This document shows positions 43,025-53,717 of a stretch of 64,000 bases of DNA, one piece after another (the first letter of the stretch is position 1; every line of letters begins with the position of its first letter). Location of the stretch: positions 372,001-436,000 of the forward strand of contig NZ_MSIG01000002.1 in assembly GCF_001927285.1 (NCBI RefSeq), read 5' to 3'. The DNA is from Mongoliimonas terrestris. GTDB lineage: Bacteria > Pseudomonadota > Alphaproteobacteria > Rhizobiales > Pleomorphomonadaceae. Below the pieces are notes generated by a model. The model made no database searches. It was not told where the DNA came from and was given only the letters and a program-made list of their open reading frames with translations. The position numbers were made by a program, and so were the translations under genes.

Positions 43025-43812
43025 GCGACATCCTCACCCGGATCGAGGAATACAAGCGCCAGGAGATCGCCGCCGCGGAGGCCGCGATCCCCCTCGCGCG
43101 CATCAAGGACATGGCGCTTGCCGCCGACCCGCCGCGCGGCTTCCGGGCGGCGCTGGAGCGGGCGAAGGCGGAGGGCCGCTACGGGCTGATCGCCGAGATC
43201 AAGAAGGCGAGCCCGTCGAAGGGGCTCATTCGCGCGGACTTCGACCCGCCGGCGCTCGCCCGCGCCTACGAGGCGGGCGGCGCGGCCTGCCTGTCGGTGC
43301 TGACCGACACGCCGTCCTTCCAGGGCCGGCCGGACTACTTGACCGCGGCGCGCGCCGCGACGGGGCTGCCGGCGCTCCGCAAGGATTTCCTCTTCTCGCC
43401 CTACCAGGTGTTCGAGGCGCGCGCCTGGGGCGCCGACGCCATCCTGATCATCCTCGCCGCCGTCGACGACGACCTCGCGCATGCGCTGGAGGAGACCGCC
43501 TACGACCTCGGCATGGACGTGCTGATCGAGGTGCACGACGCGGCGGAGACCGAGCGGGCGCTGACGCTCTCCTCCCCGCTGATCGGCATCAACAACCGCA
43601 ACCTCCGCACCTTCGAGACGCGGCTGGAGACCACCGAGGCGCTGGCGCCGCTGGTGCCGGCCGACCGGATGGTGGTGGGCGAATCCGGCCTCTTCACAAC
43701 CGCCGACCTCGACCGCATGGCGAAGGCCGGCGTGACCACCTTCCTGGTGGGCGAGAGCCTGATGCGCCAGGACGACGTGGCCGCCGCGACCCGGACGCTG
43801 CTCGGCATCTGA
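43021..43812 (+). CDS. trpC: Indole-3-glycerol phosphate synthase
   Basis: Closes the indole ring in tryptophan synthesis; 263 residues, a single TIM barrel not fused to TrpF. Catalytic lysines are in [14 protein letters not shown] (residues ~58-71) and [12 protein letters not shown] (~119-130). [11 protein letters not shown] near 183, VVGESGLFT near 217 and the C-terminal phosphate site FLVGESLMR are intact. It begins in a 4-base overlap with trpD. Confidence 0.96.
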   Translation: MSDILTRIEEYKRQEIAAAEAAIPLARIKDMALAADPPRGFRAALERAKAEGRYGLIAEIKKASPSKGLIRADFDPPALARAYEAGGAACLSVLTDTPSFQGRPDYLTAARAATGLPALRKDFLFSPYQVFEARAWGADAILIILAAVDDDLAHALEETAYDLGMDVLIEVHDAAETERALTLSSPLIGINNRNLRTFETRLETTEALAPLVPADRMVVGESGLFTTADLDRMAKAGVTTFLVGESLMRQDDVAAATRTLLGI

Positions 43813-43928
43813 CCCGGACTAGGGCCGCCGGGGCGGCCGCCTCCCGCTTTGGTGCAAGGCCGGCGGGCTTTCGCGCCGGCGGGGCGGCGTCTACACTCCG
43901 CCGCCCGACCGACGAGGAATGCGCGCCC

Positions 43929-44411
43929 GTGAGCGACCAGCTGACCCATCTCGACGCCCGCGGCGCCGCCGCCATGGTGGACGTGACCGACAAGGCCGCC
44001 ACCACCCGCACGGCGGTGGCCGAAGGCCGCGTGGTGATGCGCGCCGAGACGCTGGCCGCCATCATGGACGGCGCGGTGCCGAAGGGCGACGTGGTGGCGA
44101 CCGCGCGCATCGCCGGCATCATGGCGGCCAAGCGCACCCACGAGCTGATCCCGCTCTGCCATCCGCTCGCCGTCACCAAGGTGGCGGTGGAGATCGTGCC
44201 CGACCCCGCCCTCCCCGGCCTGACGGTGACCGCCACCGTGCGGGTGACCGGCCAGACCGGCGTGGAGATGGAGGCGCTGACGGCGGCGTCGGTCGCCTGC
44301 CTCACCATCTACGACATGGCCAAGGCGGTGGAGAAGGGCATGCGCATCGAGGGGCTCCGCCTTCTGGAAAAGACCGGCGGCAAGTCCGGCGTGTGGACCG
44401 CGTCCGCCTGA
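43929..44411 (+). CDS. moaC: Cyclic pyranopterin monophosphate synthase
   Basis: Second enzyme of molybdenum-cofactor synthesis, acting on the MoaA product. It has 160 residues with a GTG start at 43929. The conserved segments are [18 protein letters not shown], the substrate site [20 protein letters not shown] (residues ~62-81) and [23 protein letters not shown] (~110-133), with the catalytic Lys and Asp in the latter. It follows trpC by 116 nt and is followed by moeA. Confidence 0.96.
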   Translation: MSDQLTHLDARGAAAMVDVTDKAATTRTAVAEGRVVMRAETLAAIMDGAVPKGDVVATARIAGIMAAKRTHELIPLCHPLAVTKVAVEIVPDPALPGLTVTATVRVTGQTGVEMEALTAASVACLTIYDMAKAVEKGMRIEGLRLLEKTGGKSGVWTASA

Positions 44412-44440
44412 GGCGGCCAAGCCGCGAGGAGGCGAAGCCA

Positions 44441-45652
44441 ATGGCTCTGATGCCTGTTGCCGAAGCCCAGGCCCGCATGCTGGCCGGGGTGGACCCGCTG
44501 CCGGCGGAGCGCGTGCCGCTGGAGGCCGCGGCCGGCCGGGTGCTGGCGGAGGACCTTGTAGCGCTCCGCACCCAGCCGCCGTTCGCCGTTTCGGCCATGG
44601 ACGGCTATGCGGTGCGCGCCGAGGACCTTGACGGCGGCGGCGTGCTGACGCTCGTCGGCGAGGCGGCCGCGGGGCACCGGTTCGCCGGCACGGTCGGGAT
44701 CGGCGAGGCCGTGCGGATCTTCACCGGCGCGCCCATGCCGGACGGCGCCGACACGGTGCTGATCCAGGAGAACGCCGACCGGGACGGCGCCTCCATCCGG
44801 CCCCTTCAGGCCGAGATGCGCGGCCGCCATGTGCGCCGGGAGGGCCTGGATTTCCGCGCCGGCGACCGACTGTTGAGCGCCGGCACGCGGCTGGACGGCC
44901 GGCGGATCGCGCTCGCCGCCGCGGCCAACCACGCGACGCTGTCCGTGCGGCGGCGGCCGAAGGTGGCGCTGATCGCGACCGGCGACGAACTAGTGCGCCC
45001 CGGCGCGCCGATCGGGCCGAACCAGATTGTCGCCTCCAACGGTTTCGGGCTCGCGGCCATGCTGGCCGCGCTCGGGGCAAAGCCGGTGGACCTCGGCATC
45101 GCGCCGGACGTGCTGCCCGAGATCCGCGCGCGTCTGGCGACGGCGTTCGACGGCGGCGCGGACGTGGTGTGCCTGCTCGGCGGTGCGTCGGTGGGCGACC
45201 ACGACCTGACCCGGCCGGCGCTCGCGGCGGAGGGCGTCGACCTCGACTTCTGGAAGATCGCCATGCGGCCCGGCAAGCCGCTGATGGTCGGCCGGCGCGG
45301 CGCGGTGCGGGCGCTCGGCCTGCCGGGCAACCCGGTGAGCACGCTCGTCTGCGGCATCCTCTTCCTCATGCCGCTGGTGCGCGCGCTTCTCGGCGAGCCG
45401 AACCCCCTGCCCCGCACCGAGGCGGCCGTGCTTGGCGGCGACCTTCGGGCCAACGACCAGCGGCAGGACTATCTGCGCGCCCGCATCGTCGGCGAGGCGG
45501 ACGGCCGGCCGGTGGTGGACGCATTCGACGTGCAGGACAGCTCCATGGTGTCGACCCTCGCCGCCGCGGACGCTCTGATCGTGCGCGAGCCGCACGCCCC
45601 GGCCGCGCGGGCGGGCGAAACGTGCCGGGTGATCCGGCTCGACCGGGGCTGA
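44441..45652 (+). CDS. moeA: Molybdopterin molybdenumtransferase MoeA
   Basis: Inserts molybdate into adenylylated molybdopterin. It has 403 residues and four domains. Seen are the N-terminal [18 protein letters not shown] (residues ~45-62), [20 protein letters not shown] (~88-107), the MoCF_biosynth domain with [11 protein letters not shown] (~175-185) and [11 protein letters not shown] (~243), and [12 protein letters not shown] near 290. A GAGGAGGCG Shine-Dalgarno lies just before the ATG. moaC-moeA-lexA is a common alphaproteobacterial order. Confidence 0.96.
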   Translation: MALMPVAEAQARMLAGVDPLPAERVPLEAAAGRVLAEDLVALRTQPPFAVSAMDGYAVRAEDLDGGGVLTLVGEAAAGHRFAGTVGIGEAVRIFTGAPMPDGADTVLIQENADRDGASIRPLQAEMRGRHVRREGLDFRAGDRLLSAGTRLDGRRIALAAAANHATLSVRRRPKVALIATGDELVRPGAPIGPNQIVASNGFGLAAMLAALGAKPVDLGIAPDVLPEIRARLATAFDGGADVVCLLGGASVGDHDLTRPALAAEGVDLDFWKIAMRPGKPLMVGRRGAVRALGLPGNPVSTLVCGILFLMPLVRALLGEPNPLPRTEAAVLGGDLRANDQRQDYLRARIVGEADGRPVVDAFDVQDSSMVSTLAAADALIVREPHAPAARAGETCRVIRLDRG

Positions 45653-45741
45653 CGCACGCGCCGGACCAGCCGACAGCGCCCCGGCAAAAAACCGCACGGG
45701 AACGAACGGCCACAGGCGCGATCCGTGACGGCACGCTTGCG

Positions 45742-45756
45742 GAACGCAGGCAGAAC
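45742..45756. promoter_or_regulatory. SOS box (LexA site) GAAC-N7-GAAC upstream of lexA
   Basis: GAACGCAGGCAGAAC is an exact match to the alphaproteobacterial LexA consensus (the complement reads GTTC-N7-GTTC). It lies 118-132 nt before the lexA ATG. A weaker second candidate, GTTC-GTGTTTT-GTAC, is at 45768-45782. Together they suggest that LexA represses its own gene. Confidence 0.75.
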
Positions 45757-45873
45757 ATGCTAACCCTGTTCGTGTTTTGTACCGAGCTTGGTGCGAACCA
45801 TCAACCACTCGCGCCGCAGGCTGCGAGACGCCTGTCGCCAACCCGCCGCCTGACCCGCGCGAACGAGGGCCGT

Positions 45874-46581
45874 ATGCTGACGAAAAAGCAGTTCGAGCTC
45901 CTGATGTTCATCCACGAACGCCTGAAGGAATCCGGCGTGCCGCCGTCGTTCGACGAGATGAAGGACGCCCTGGACCTGAAGTCCAAGTCCGGCATCCACC
46001 GGCTGATCACGGCGCTGGAGGAACGGGGCTTCATCCGCCGCCTGCCCAATCGGGCGCGCGCCCTGGAAGTGGTGAAACTGCCCGAATCGGTGCAGTCGTC
46101 CCTCGGCCGCCCGCGCCGCGGGTTTGAACCGGCGGTGATCGAAGGCACCCTCGGCAAGCCGAGGCCCGCCCCGGCCGTGGAGCCCGTCGCGGAGCGCGAC
46201 ACGCTGCCGGTGCCGGTGATGGGCCGGATCGCGGCCGGCGTGCCGATCTCGGCCATCCAGAACCATTCCCACACGGTGCACGTGCCGATCGACCTCATCT
46301 CCGCCGGCGAGCATTTCGCCCTGGAGGTGCGCGGCGATTCGATGATCGAGGCCGGCATCCTCGACGGCGACACGGTGGTGATCCGCAAATCCGATTCGGC
46401 CGACACGGGCGACATCGTCGTGGCCCTGGTGGACGACGAGGAAGCCACCCTGAAGCGGCTGCGGAAGAAGGGCGCGTCGATCGCGCTGGAAGCCGCCAAC
46501 CCGGCCTACGAGACCCGCATCTTCGGACCGGACCGGGTGCGCATCCAGGGCAAGCTGGTCGCGCTGATGCGGCGCTACTGA
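45874..46581 (+). CDS. lexA: SOS repressor LexA
   Basis: Represses DNA-damage genes and self-cleaves when RecA filaments form. It has 235 residues, the alphaproteobacterial length. The N-terminal winged helix (residues ~1-70) includes [29 protein letters not shown]. The cleavage site is Ala121-Gly122 (RIAAGVP) and the serine-lysine dyad is Ser146 (GDSMIEAG) and Lys184 (ATLKRLR). The intact site and dyad predict normal SOS behaviour. The gene has an SOS box upstream and converges with comEC, overlapping it by 7 bases. Confidence 0.97.
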   Translation: MLTKKQFELLMFIHERLKESGVPPSFDEMKDALDLKSKSGIHRLITALEERGFIRRLPNRARALEVVKLPESVQSSLGRPRRGFEPAVIEGTLGKPRPAPAVEPVAERDTLPVPVMGRIAAGVPISAIQNHSHTVHVPIDLISAGEHFALEVRGDSMIEAGILDGDTVVIRKSDSADTGDIVVALVDDEEATLKRLRKKGASIALEAANPAYETRIFGPDRVRIQGKLVALMRRY

Positions 46582-48935
46582 CGGTCCGTCCGGTCGGCTT
46601 CAGTCGGCGGCAGATGCCAAGGTCGGCGCGGCCCGGAGACGGACGCGGCGAGCGGCGTCAGCCGGAGGGCGCCGCGCTGGTCGGTGCCCGGACGAATGGC
46701 ATAGGTGCGGGCACCTTGACCGGCAAGGTCGCGGGCGTCGATGACGCGGGTGAGCTTGCGGCACCAGGCGGGCGCTTCAAGCGGTGTGACCACGAGGCGC
46801 GCGGTCGCGCATTCGTCCGCGAAGGCCACGGGTCGGCGCACCAGGGCGACGAGCGTGGGGCGTTGGCCGGGCGGCGCGGCGTCGGCTGCTGAGGGGGCGT
46901 CGTCGGTCTGGTCGCTCGGGTCGGGCGCCGCCAGCACGCAGGCGTCCGGATCGCAGCGCACGCCTTGGGTGAGGCGGGGGTCGTCGGTGCCGAGCGCTTC
47001 ACCGCGGGCGGCGAGCCAGAGGCCTGTCTCGAAGGCGTCGGCGCGGCCGAGCACGGCAAGCGATCCGTCGGCGAGGGCCACCATCGCCCGGTTGCCGGTG
47101 GCGGAGACGACGAGGTCGGGCCGCGGCTCCAGCGGCGCGACGGCAAGGCCGGCGAGGATGGGCGCAAGGCCGAGCCAGCGGGCCGGCGCCGTCCAGATGA
47201 TCATCCAGAGGCCGCCCGCCGCCATCAGGAGCGTGCCGGCCAGGGCCGGCCGGCCGAACCCGCCGCCGCCGGGGGTCCATGCGGTCACCCGGTCGGCGAT
47301 GGCCACCATGCCGTCGATGCCCGCGCCCATCAGGTGGAGCGCCGGGGCTTCGAGGCCGAAGGGCATGAGAAGCGCGGCGAGGAGGCCGGACGGCATGATG
47401 ACCAGGGTGACGAGCGGCGTCGCCAGGAGGTTGGCGACGACGCCGAGCGGTGCCACGCGGCCGAAATGGTGGAGCGCGATCGGACCGGTGGCGAGCCCCG
47501 CGACCAGGGACGACGCCATGGACGCCGCCACGAAGGCGCCGAGGGCCGTGGCGGCGCGGGCGATCCGGCTCACGTCCGGGGGCGGGCGCGGCGGGCGGCG
47601 GGCGGTCCAGGCCTCATAGGCGGCAATGAGGGCGGCGACCGACGCGAAGGACATCTGCGCACCCGGATCGAGCACGGCGACCGGGTCGAGGACGAAGATG
47701 AGGAGAGCGGAGACCGCCACGGTGCGCAGCGACAGGGCGCGGCGGTGGATCATCACGGCAACGAGGGCGACGGCCACCATGACGGCGCTGCGCACCGTCG
47801 CCGTGCTCATGCCGGAGACGAGGAGGTAGCCGAGCGCCCCGGCAAGCGCGATCGCCGCCGCGATTCGCTTCACCGGAAGGAGGAGGGCGACCGGCGGCAC
47901 CAGGGCGGCAGCGAATCGGATGGCATTGAAGAGGCCGAAGGCGACCAGCGACATGTGAAGGCCGGAGATGGAGAGCACATGGGACAATCCGGAAATCCGC
48001 ATGGCCTCGTCCGTCTCGGGCTCGATCGCCCCTCGGTCGCCGACGAGGAGCGCGGCCGCGATGGCGCCGGTGTCGCCCGGCAGCGTGGCGCGTACATGGG
48101 CGGCCACGCGGGCGCGGAAGGCCTGGACCTTGGCCATGACGGCGACTGCCATGGGTGGCGGCGGCGCGTCCGGCCATGGCTCCGGTGGGCCGATCGCAAA
48201 GCCGGTGCCGCCGATCCGGGCGAACCAGGCGACCCGGGCGAAATCATAGCCGCCCGGATAGAGCGGCGGCGACGGCGGTTCCAGCCGGACGGCGAGGCGG
48301 ACGGCGGCACCCGGCGCCAGCGCCTTGAGCGCGTCGGCCTGCCGGACGGTGACGCGGATCCGGTGCGGCGGCGGGGTCCGGCGCGGCGGATCGAACCCGG
48401 CGACGCGGATCACGGTGCGGACGCCGCGGCTTTCCCGGTCCTCTACGGTCTCCACATGGCCGAGGACGACGCCGCTGGTCGGCCGTTCCAGGCGGGGTGC
48501 GTCGAGCCGTCGGACGGAGAGGTCGGTCGCCAGCCACCCGGTGGACGCTGCCGCCAGGAGAGCGAGGAGGAGCGACGGCCGGCCGATCCGGTCGGCCACC
48601 ATGGCGGCCGCGACCGCGCCTCCGGCGAGCACTATGGCGAGCGGCAGCGGAAGGGGCGGCGCGAAGAACCAGAGGCCGATGCCGGCGGCGAGCGCCACCG
48701 GCAGGGCGAGAAAGCCACGACCGGCCGCCAGATCCGCCCGCATGCCGGCGCGGATCGCGCCGACGGCGCGACCGGCGGCAGCAAGACCCGCCTGGATCCG
48801 ACCGCCAAGGGTGGCGCGCGGGCGGCGCCACGATCCGCTGAACCGGGCGAACCGCCTTGGCGCGACGGAGGGCTTGGCATCGGGCGGACCGGCGGGGGTG
48901 CGGCTCGTGGATCGGGGGAACGGGCGCAGGCTCAT
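46575..48935 (-). CDS. comEC: ComEC/Rec2-type DNA-uptake membrane protein without the nuclease domain
   Basis: Inner-membrane channel for single-stranded DNA in transformable bacteria. It has 786 residues. The N-terminal region (~65-270) has membrane helices and an OB-like DUF4131 fold ([30 protein letters not shown]). The Competence domain (~290-570) starts at [35 protein letters not shown]. The C-terminal ~200 residues (from [19 protein letters not shown]) show no HxHxDH metallo-beta-lactamase motif, so the nuclease part appears to be absent or degenerate. Natural competence is not implied by this gene alone. Confidence 0.9.
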   Translation of the reverse strand: MSLRPFPRSTSRTPAGPPDAKPSVAPRRFARFSGSWRRPRATLGGRIQAGLAAAGRAVGAIRAGMRADLAAGRGFLALPVALAAGIGLWFFAPPLPLPLAIVLAGGAVAAAMVADRIGRPSLLLALLAAASTGWLATDLSVRRLDAPRLERPTSGVVLGHVETVEDRESRGVRTVIRVAGFDPPRRTPPPHRIRVTVRQADALKALAPGAAVRLAVRLEPPSPPLYPGGYDFARVAWFARIGGTGFAIGPPEPWPDAPPPPMAVAVMAKVQAFRARVAAHVRATLPGDTGAIAAALLVGDRGAIEPETDEAMRISGLSHVLSISGLHMSLVAFGLFNAIRFAAALVPPVALLLPVKRIAAAIALAGALGYLLVSGMSTATVRSAVMVAVALVAVMIHRRALSLRTVAVSALLIFVLDPVAVLDPGAQMSFASVAALIAAYEAWTARRPPRPPPDVSRIARAATALGAFVAASMASSLVAGLATGPIALHHFGRVAPLGVVANLLATPLVTLVIMPSGLLAALLMPFGLEAPALHLMGAGIDGMVAIADRVTAWTPGGGGFGRPALAGTLLMAAGGLWMIIWTAPARWLGLAPILAGLAVAPLEPRPDLVVSATGNRAMVALADGSLAVLGRADAFETGLWLAARGEALGTDDPRLTQGVRCDPDACVLAAPDPSDQTDDAPSAADAAPPGQRPTLVALVRRPVAFADECATARLVVTPLEAPAWCRKLTRVIDARDLAGQGARTYAIRPGTDQRGALRLTPLAASVSGPRRPWHLPPTEADRTDRQ

Positions 48936-49059
48936 TCCGGGGGTCCAACCTTTTGCCGCGTCGCGTGTCTCGTGCTACAGACCGCGTGCCCTCCGGACCG
49001 GGCCGCCCTTGCGGGGCGACCGATCCGGACGCGCCTTCCGATCCTCGCGAGTTTTGCCC

Positions 49060-50481
49060 ATGACCAAGCCCGTCGTCACGCGTTTTGCGCCCTCCCCGAC
49101 CGGATACCTGCACATCGGCGGTGGACGGACCGCGCTTTTCAACTGGCTCTACGCAAAGCGCACGGGCGGCATCATGCTGCTCCGGATCGAGGACACGGAC
49201 CGGGAACGCTCCACCCAGGCGGCGGTGGACGCCATTCTGGACGGGCTCACGTGGCTGGGGCTCACCTGGGAGGGCGAGCCCATCTCCCAATTCCAGCGGG
49301 CCGAGCGCCACGCGGAGGTGGCGCGCGGGCTCGTGGCGGCGGGCAAGGCCTATTATTGCTACTGCACGCCGCAGGATCTGGAGATTATGCGCGAGGAGGC
49401 CAAGTCCGCCGGCCGGCCGCCCCGCTACGACGGGCGCTGGCGCGACCGCGACCCGGCGGAGGCCCCGGCGGGCGTGAAGCCGGCGATCCGCATCAAGGCG
49501 CCGCTCGACGGCGAGACGGTGATCGACGATCAGGTTCAGGGCCGGGTGGTGTTCCCCAACAAGGACCTGGACGACTTCATCATCCTGCGCTCCGACGGCA
49601 CGCCGACCTACATGCACGCGGTCGTGGTGGACGACCACGACATGGGCGTCACCCACATCATCCGGGGCGACGACCACCTGACCAACGCGGCGCGGCAGGC
49701 GATCATCTACGGGGCGCTCGGCTGGGACATTCCGGTGATGGCGCACATCCCGCTGATCCACGGGCCGGACGGAGCCAAGCTCTCCAAGCGCCACGGCGCC
49801 CTCGGCGTCGACGCCTACAGGGCTATGGGCTATCTGCCGGCGGCGCTCCGCAACTATCTGGTGCGGCTCGGCTGGGCGCATGGCGATGCGGAGATCCTTT
49901 CCACCGACGAGATGGTGGACCTGTTCGACCTGGGCGGGATCGGCCGGTCGCCATCGCGCTTCGACTTCGCCAAGCTGGAGAACCTCAACGGCCATTACAT
50001 CCGCACGACGCCGGACGCGGAGTTGCTGGAGCACGTGGAGATCCTGCTCGGCCACATGGGCGAGGCCGGCGCCGCGCTGAAGGCCAAGCTGGACGCGGAC
50101 GGGCGCGCCCGCCTGCTCGCCGCCATGCCGGGCCTGAAGGAGCGGGCGAAGACGTTGCTGGAGCTGATCGACGGCGCCGCCTTCCTGTTCGCCGACCGGC
50201 CGCTGCCGCTCGACGACAAGGCCGCGGCGCTTCTGGACGACACCGGCCGGGCCTCTCTTGCCGCGCTGCAGCAGAGGCTCTCCGGCCTCGCCGACTGGTC
50301 GGCGCAGAGCACGGAGGCGGCCGTCCGCGCCTATGCGGAAGAGGCCGGGATGAAGCTCGGCAAGGTGGCGCAACCGCTTCGCGCCGCCCTCACCGGCCGG
50401 ACGACCTCGCCGCCGATCTTCGACGTGCTGGCGGTGCTCGGCCGGGACGAGAGCCTGGCGCGGATCGCCGACGCGGCCTGA
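49060..50481 (+). CDS. gltX: Glutamyl-tRNA synthetase
   Basis: Class Ib synthetase charging tRNA-Glu (in many alphaproteobacteria also tRNA-Gln for amidation). It has 473 residues. The HIGH-type motif is [20 protein letters not shown] at residues ~7-26 and the KMSKS-type motif is [15 protein letters not shown] near 245. [12 protein letters not shown] and [15 protein letters not shown] are intact. It is divergent from comEC, with a 124-bp gap. Whether a second gltX exists elsewhere cannot be seen. Confidence 0.96.
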   Translation: MTKPVVTRFAPSPTGYLHIGGGRTALFNWLYAKRTGGIMLLRIEDTDRERSTQAAVDAILDGLTWLGLTWEGEPISQFQRAERHAEVARGLVAAGKAYYCYCTPQDLEIMREEAKSAGRPPRYDGRWRDRDPAEAPAGVKPAIRIKAPLDGETVIDDQVQGRVVFPNKDLDDFIILRSDGTPTYMHAVVVDDHDMGVTHIIRGDDHLTNAARQAIIYGALGWDIPVMAHIPLIHGPDGAKLSKRHGALGVDAYRAMGYLPAALRNYLVRLGWAHGDAEILSTDEMVDLFDLGGIGRSPSRFDFAKLENLNGHYIRTTPDAELLEHVEILLGHMGEAGAALKAKLDADGRARLLAAMPGLKERAKTLLELIDGAAFLFADRPLPLDDKAAALLDDTGRASLAALQQRLSGLADWSAQSTEAAVRAYAEEAGMKLGKVAQPLRAALTGRTTSPPIFDVLAVLGRDESLARIADAA

Positions 50482-50902
50482 CCGGCGGTGCCCCGGGGCG
50501 GTCGGGACGCGCGGGAACGCGGGCGTTGCGACGGCGCGAGGGGGGCTGCGAAGATATCGCGTCTTTTGATTGGGGAAAGGGTCGAGATCCAACGCGAGGG
50601 GGTCTAGACTCGGCTGAAGGCGGCGGCGGAGCAGCACCCGAGCGGGCATTGCTTCCGTCGGCGCCTGCCCCGTCGGACGCGGGTGGATGGTTCGGCGCGT
50701 CCTCACGCGGGTTGGTGGAATTCGACTTTTTTGCGACGCCGCCGGCCCCGGCGGGGCCAAAGGTCAGCTTGCCGCACCTCTGGTTTTCCGCTACGCACAA
50801 TGCGGAGCCTTCAAGGCAAACCTGCACCTTGACGCTTACGTAAACGTCGCTTTACAGGCCTTGCCGAACGCACCCAACCGACACTTCTGGAGGTCCATCC
50901 GT
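50482..50902. other. Upstream region of gltA
   Basis: This 421-bp gap separates gltX from gltA. It carries the promoter/operator candidate at 50829-50856 and the gltA Shine-Dalgarno (TGGAGG, 10 nt before the ATG). The first ~250 bases show a mildly biased composition but no gene-like frame or RNA structure that I can support. Confidence 0.5.
50829..50856 (+). promoter_or_regulatory. Candidate gltA promoter with an 18-bp palindromic operator
   Basis: A -35-like TTGACG (50829-50834) and a -10-like TTTACA (50851-50856) are separated by 16 bases. The palindrome GACGCTTACGTAAACGTC (50831-50848) has one mismatched pair and occupies the spacer, so a bound dimer would sit directly on the promoter. 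The regulator is not identifiable from sequence. Confidence 0.5.
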
Positions 50903-52195
50903 ATGAGCGACACCAAAGCCTCCCTGGTCATCGGCGACAAGTCCCTCGATTTTTCGGTCAAGCAGGGCTCGGTCGGCCCGAGCGTCATCGACATCTCCAC
51001 GCTCTACGCCAAGACCGGCCAGTTCACCTACGATCCGGGCTTCACCTCCACGGCCTCCTGCGAATCCAAGATCACCTATATCGACGGCGACAAGGGCATT
51101 CTTCTCTACCGCGGCTATCCGATCGAACAGCTGGCGGAGAACGGCGACTTCCTGGAGACCTGCTATCTGCTCCTCTACGGGGAGCTGCCGACGGCCGCCC
51201 AGAAGGCCGACTTCGACATGCGCGTCACCAAGCACACCATGGTGCACGAGCAGATGTCGCGCTTCTTCTCCGGCTTCCGCCGGGACGCGCACCCCATGGC
51301 CGTCATGGTGGGCGTGGTCGGCGCGCTCGCGGCCTTCTATCACGACAGCACGGACATTTCCGATCCGCACCAGCGGATGGTCGCCTCTCTGCGCATGATC
51401 GCCAAGATGCCGACCATCGCGGCGATGGCCTACAAGTATTCGATCGGCCAGCCGTTCGTCTATCCGAAGAACAGCCTCGACTACGCGTCGAACTTCCTCA
51501 ACATGTGCTTCTCCGTGCCGTGCGAGGATTACATCGTCAATCCGGTGCTGGCGCGCGCCATGGACCGGATCTTCATCCTGCACGCCGACCACGAGCAGAA
51601 CGCGTCGACCTCGACGGTGCGGCTGGCCGGTTCGTCGGGCGCCAACCCGTTCGCCTGCATCGCGGCCGGCATCGCCTGCCTGTGGGGTCCGGCGCACGGC
51701 GGCGCCAACGAGGCGGCGCTCAACATGTTGGCGGAGATCGGCACGCCTGACCGCATCCCCGAGTACGTGCGCCGGGCCAAGGACAAGAACGATCCGTTCC
51801 GCCTGATGGGCTTCGGCCACCGGGTCTACAAGAACTACGACCCGCGCGCCCGCATCATGCAGCGCACCACCCACGAGGTGCTGGCCGCGGTCGGCAACAC
51901 GGACGACCCGTTGCTGCAGGTGGCGGTGGAGTTGGAGAAGGTGGCGCTGTCGGACGAGTATTTCATCGACAAGAAGCTCTACCCGAACATCGACTTCTAC
52001 TCCGGCATCACGCTCCGCGCGCTCGGCTTCCCGACCACCATGTTCACCGTGCTGTTCGCGCTGGCCCGCACGGTCGGCTGGATCGGCCAGTGGAAGGAGA
52101 TGATCGAGGATCCGTCCCAGCGCATCGGCCGGCCGCGCCAGCTCTACACCGGGTCGCCGCAGCGCGACTACGTGCCGGTGGAAGAGCGCCGCTGA
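50903..52195 (+). CDS. gltA: Citrate synthase (type II)
   Basis: Condenses acetyl-CoA and oxaloacetate at the entry to the TCA cycle. It has 430 residues, the hexameric Gram-negative type with an N-terminal beta domain ([19 protein letters not shown]). Active-site residues can be placed in [14 protein letters not shown] (His near residue 230), [13 protein letters not shown] (His near 270) and [14 protein letters not shown] (His, Arg near 308-316); the catalytic Asp lies near [11 protein letters not shown] strong terminator follows. Confidence 0.97.
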   Translation: MSDTKASLVIGDKSLDFSVKQGSVGPSVIDISTLYAKTGQFTYDPGFTSTASCESKITYIDGDKGILLYRGYPIEQLAENGDFLETCYLLLYGELPTAAQKADFDMRVTKHTMVHEQMSRFFSGFRRDAHPMAVMVGVVGALAAFYHDSTDISDPHQRMVASLRMIAKMPTIAAMAYKYSIGQPFVYPKNSLDYASNFLNMCFSVPCEDYIVNPVLARAMDRIFILHADHEQNASTSTVRLAGSSGANPFACIAAGIACLWGPAHGGANEAALNMLAEIGTPDRIPEYVRRAKDKNDPFRLMGFGHRVYKNYDPRARIMQRTTHEVLAAVGNTDDPLLQVAVELEKVALSDEYFIDKKLYPNIDFYSGITLRALGFPTTMFTVLFALARTVGWIGQWKEMIEDPSQRIGRPRQLYTGSPQRDYVPVEERR

Positions 52196-52225
52196 GGCTG
52201 CAGCCTGGACCGAGGACAGACAGGG

Positions 52226-52250
52226 GGGCGCCGTTCGCGGCGCCCTTTTT
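52226..52250 (+). terminator. Rho-independent terminator after gltA
   Basis: An 8-bp GC stem GGGCGCCG / CGGCGCCC closed by a TTCG tetraloop is followed by five T residues. It starts 31 nt after the gltA stop. Confidence 0.9.
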
Positions 52251-52297
52251 CGTTGGGCGGGGGCTGAGAGGAAAAACTGGACGAGGGGGGTGGTTCA

Positions 52298-52427
52298 CCC
52301 CTCTCCCCAACCCTCTCCCTCAAGGGGAGAGGGGGCGCGTTGAGGGGAAAGAGGGGTGCGGTGGTTCACCCGTCAAGGGGGGTGGTTCACCCCTCTCCCC
52401 AGCCCTCTCCCTCAAGGGGAGAGGGGG
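52298..52427. repeat. Two REP-like CCCCTCTCCCC...GGGGAGAGGGGG copies in tandem
   Basis: Copies at 52298-52335 and 52390-52427 differ at one base (AACCC versus AGCCC). Each is preceded by GGTGGTTCAC, and a further truncated GTGGTTCACCCGTCAAGGGG lies between them. They sit between the convergent gltA and lpxB genes. Confidence 0.85.
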
Positions 52428-52456
52428 TGCGTCGAGGATCAGATGCGAGCTTGGTG

Positions 52457-53662
52457 TCAGGCGGCAGGCGGGGTGCGGCGGGCGGTGGCGAGGACGACTT
52501 CGGCGGCGGCGTCGCCGGGGCTACGGCCGCCGGGAAGGGCCATGAGGGTCCAGAGGTCGGCAAAGGCGTCTACCTGGGCGCGGCGCACGGGGGTGTCGGC
52601 GAGGAGCGGGCCGAGGTCGGCGGCGAGCGTGTCGGGGGTGACGGCGGCGTCGAGCCGCTCGGGGACCACGTTGCGGCCGAGGATGATGTTGGGGAGCACC
52701 ATGGAGCTGACCTGCACCTGCCCCGGCATGGCCAGCACCACCCGCTTGACCACCCGGAACAGGGCGTCGAGCCGGTAGGCGACCACCATGGGCACACCCG
52801 CCAGCGCCAGTTCCAGGGTGACGGTGCCGGAGGCGGCGAGCGCCGCATGGGCACGCCGGAACGCCGCGAACTTGGCCGCTTCGCCGGTGACGATGCGGGG
52901 CGCGATGACCCAGCCGGCAGTGCCCGCCTTGATGGTCTCCACCAGGTGCGGCACGGCCGGGATGACGAGGTCGAAGCTGGCGCCGGAGGCGGCGAGGCGC
53001 TTCACGGTTTCGCCGAAGACGGCGAGGAGGCGGCTGACCTCGCTCTGCCGGCTGCCCGGGAGGACGAGGAGCGTCGGCGGATCGGCGGCGGCGATGGGCA
53101 GGCGCTCGCCCTCGGTGCCGAGGAGGAGGTTCGGCCGGTCGATGAGCGGATGGCCCACGTAAGTGGTGGGCGGGCCGGCGAGGCGGGCGTGGATGGCCGG
53201 TTCGAACGGCAGGATGGCGAGTAGGTGGTCCACGTAGGCGGCCATCTTGCGCGCGCGCCCCGGCCGCCAGGCCCAGACGGACGGGGAGACGTAGCCAACC
53301 ACGGGGATCTGCGGCCGGGCCTTACGCACGCGCTTGGCCACCTGGTGGGTGAAGTCCGGGCTGTCGATGATGACGAGCACGTCCGGATCCTCGGCCACCA
53401 CGGCCGCCACGGTGGCGTAGACCCGCCGGACGATGGTGGGGAGGCGGGCAAGCACCGGGCCGATGCCCATGACGGCGATGTCGTGGAGCGGGAAGAGGGT
53501 GGAAAGGCCGAGCGCCTGCATGCGACTGCCGCCGACGCCGCTGAAGTGGACCGCGCCGCCGGTGCGGCGGATCAGCGCCTCCATCAGCCGGGCGCCGAGC
53601 TGGTCGCCGGATTCCTCGCCGACCACCAGGAAGACCTTGAGCGGCCGCGCGTCGGGGCTCAT
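52457..53662 (-). CDS. lpxB: Lipid-A-disaccharide synthase
   Basis: GT19 glycosyltransferase that joins UDP-diacylglucosamine and lipid X to give the lipid A disaccharide, at the inner-membrane face. It has 401 residues. The N-terminal VVGEESGDQLGARLMEAL is diagnostic, with FSGVGGSRMQALG, IDSPDFTHQVAKRVR, YVSPSVWAWRPGRARKM and the C-terminal LPGSRQSEV plus SGTVTLELAL all present. ATG at 53662. It is the last gene of the lpxD-fabZ-lpxA-lpxI-lpxB run, 55 nt after lpxI. Confidence 0.96.
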   Translation of the reverse strand: MSPDARPLKVFLVVGEESGDQLGARLMEALIRRTGGAVHFSGVGGSRMQALGLSTLFPLHDIAVMGIGPVLARLPTIVRRVYATVAAVVAEDPDVLVIIDSPDFTHQVAKRVRKARPQIPVVGYVSPSVWAWRPGRARKMAAYVDHLLAILPFEPAIHARLAGPPTTYVGHPLIDRPNLLLGTEGERLPIAAADPPTLLVLPGSRQSEVSRLLAVFGETVKRLAASGASFDLVIPAVPHLVETIKAGTAGWVIAPRIVTGEAAKFAAFRRAHAALAASGTVTLELALAGVPMVVAYRLDALFRVVKRVVLAMPGQVQVSSMVLPNIILGRNVVPERLDAAVTPDTLAADLGPLLADTPVRRAQVDAFADLWTLMALPGGRSPGDAAAEVVLATARRTPPAA

Positions 53663-53717
53663 GGGCGGCGCTCCGCCCGATCCGGCGAACCGATCGTTGC
53701 GGACGCCGGGGCGGACG

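Noticed and set aside
46965..50843. A ~1290-codon plus-strand open frame spanning comEC, gltX and part of the gltA leader.
   Set aside because: It is antisense to comEC and out of frame with gltX, has low-complexity Arg/Gly composition and no start signal.
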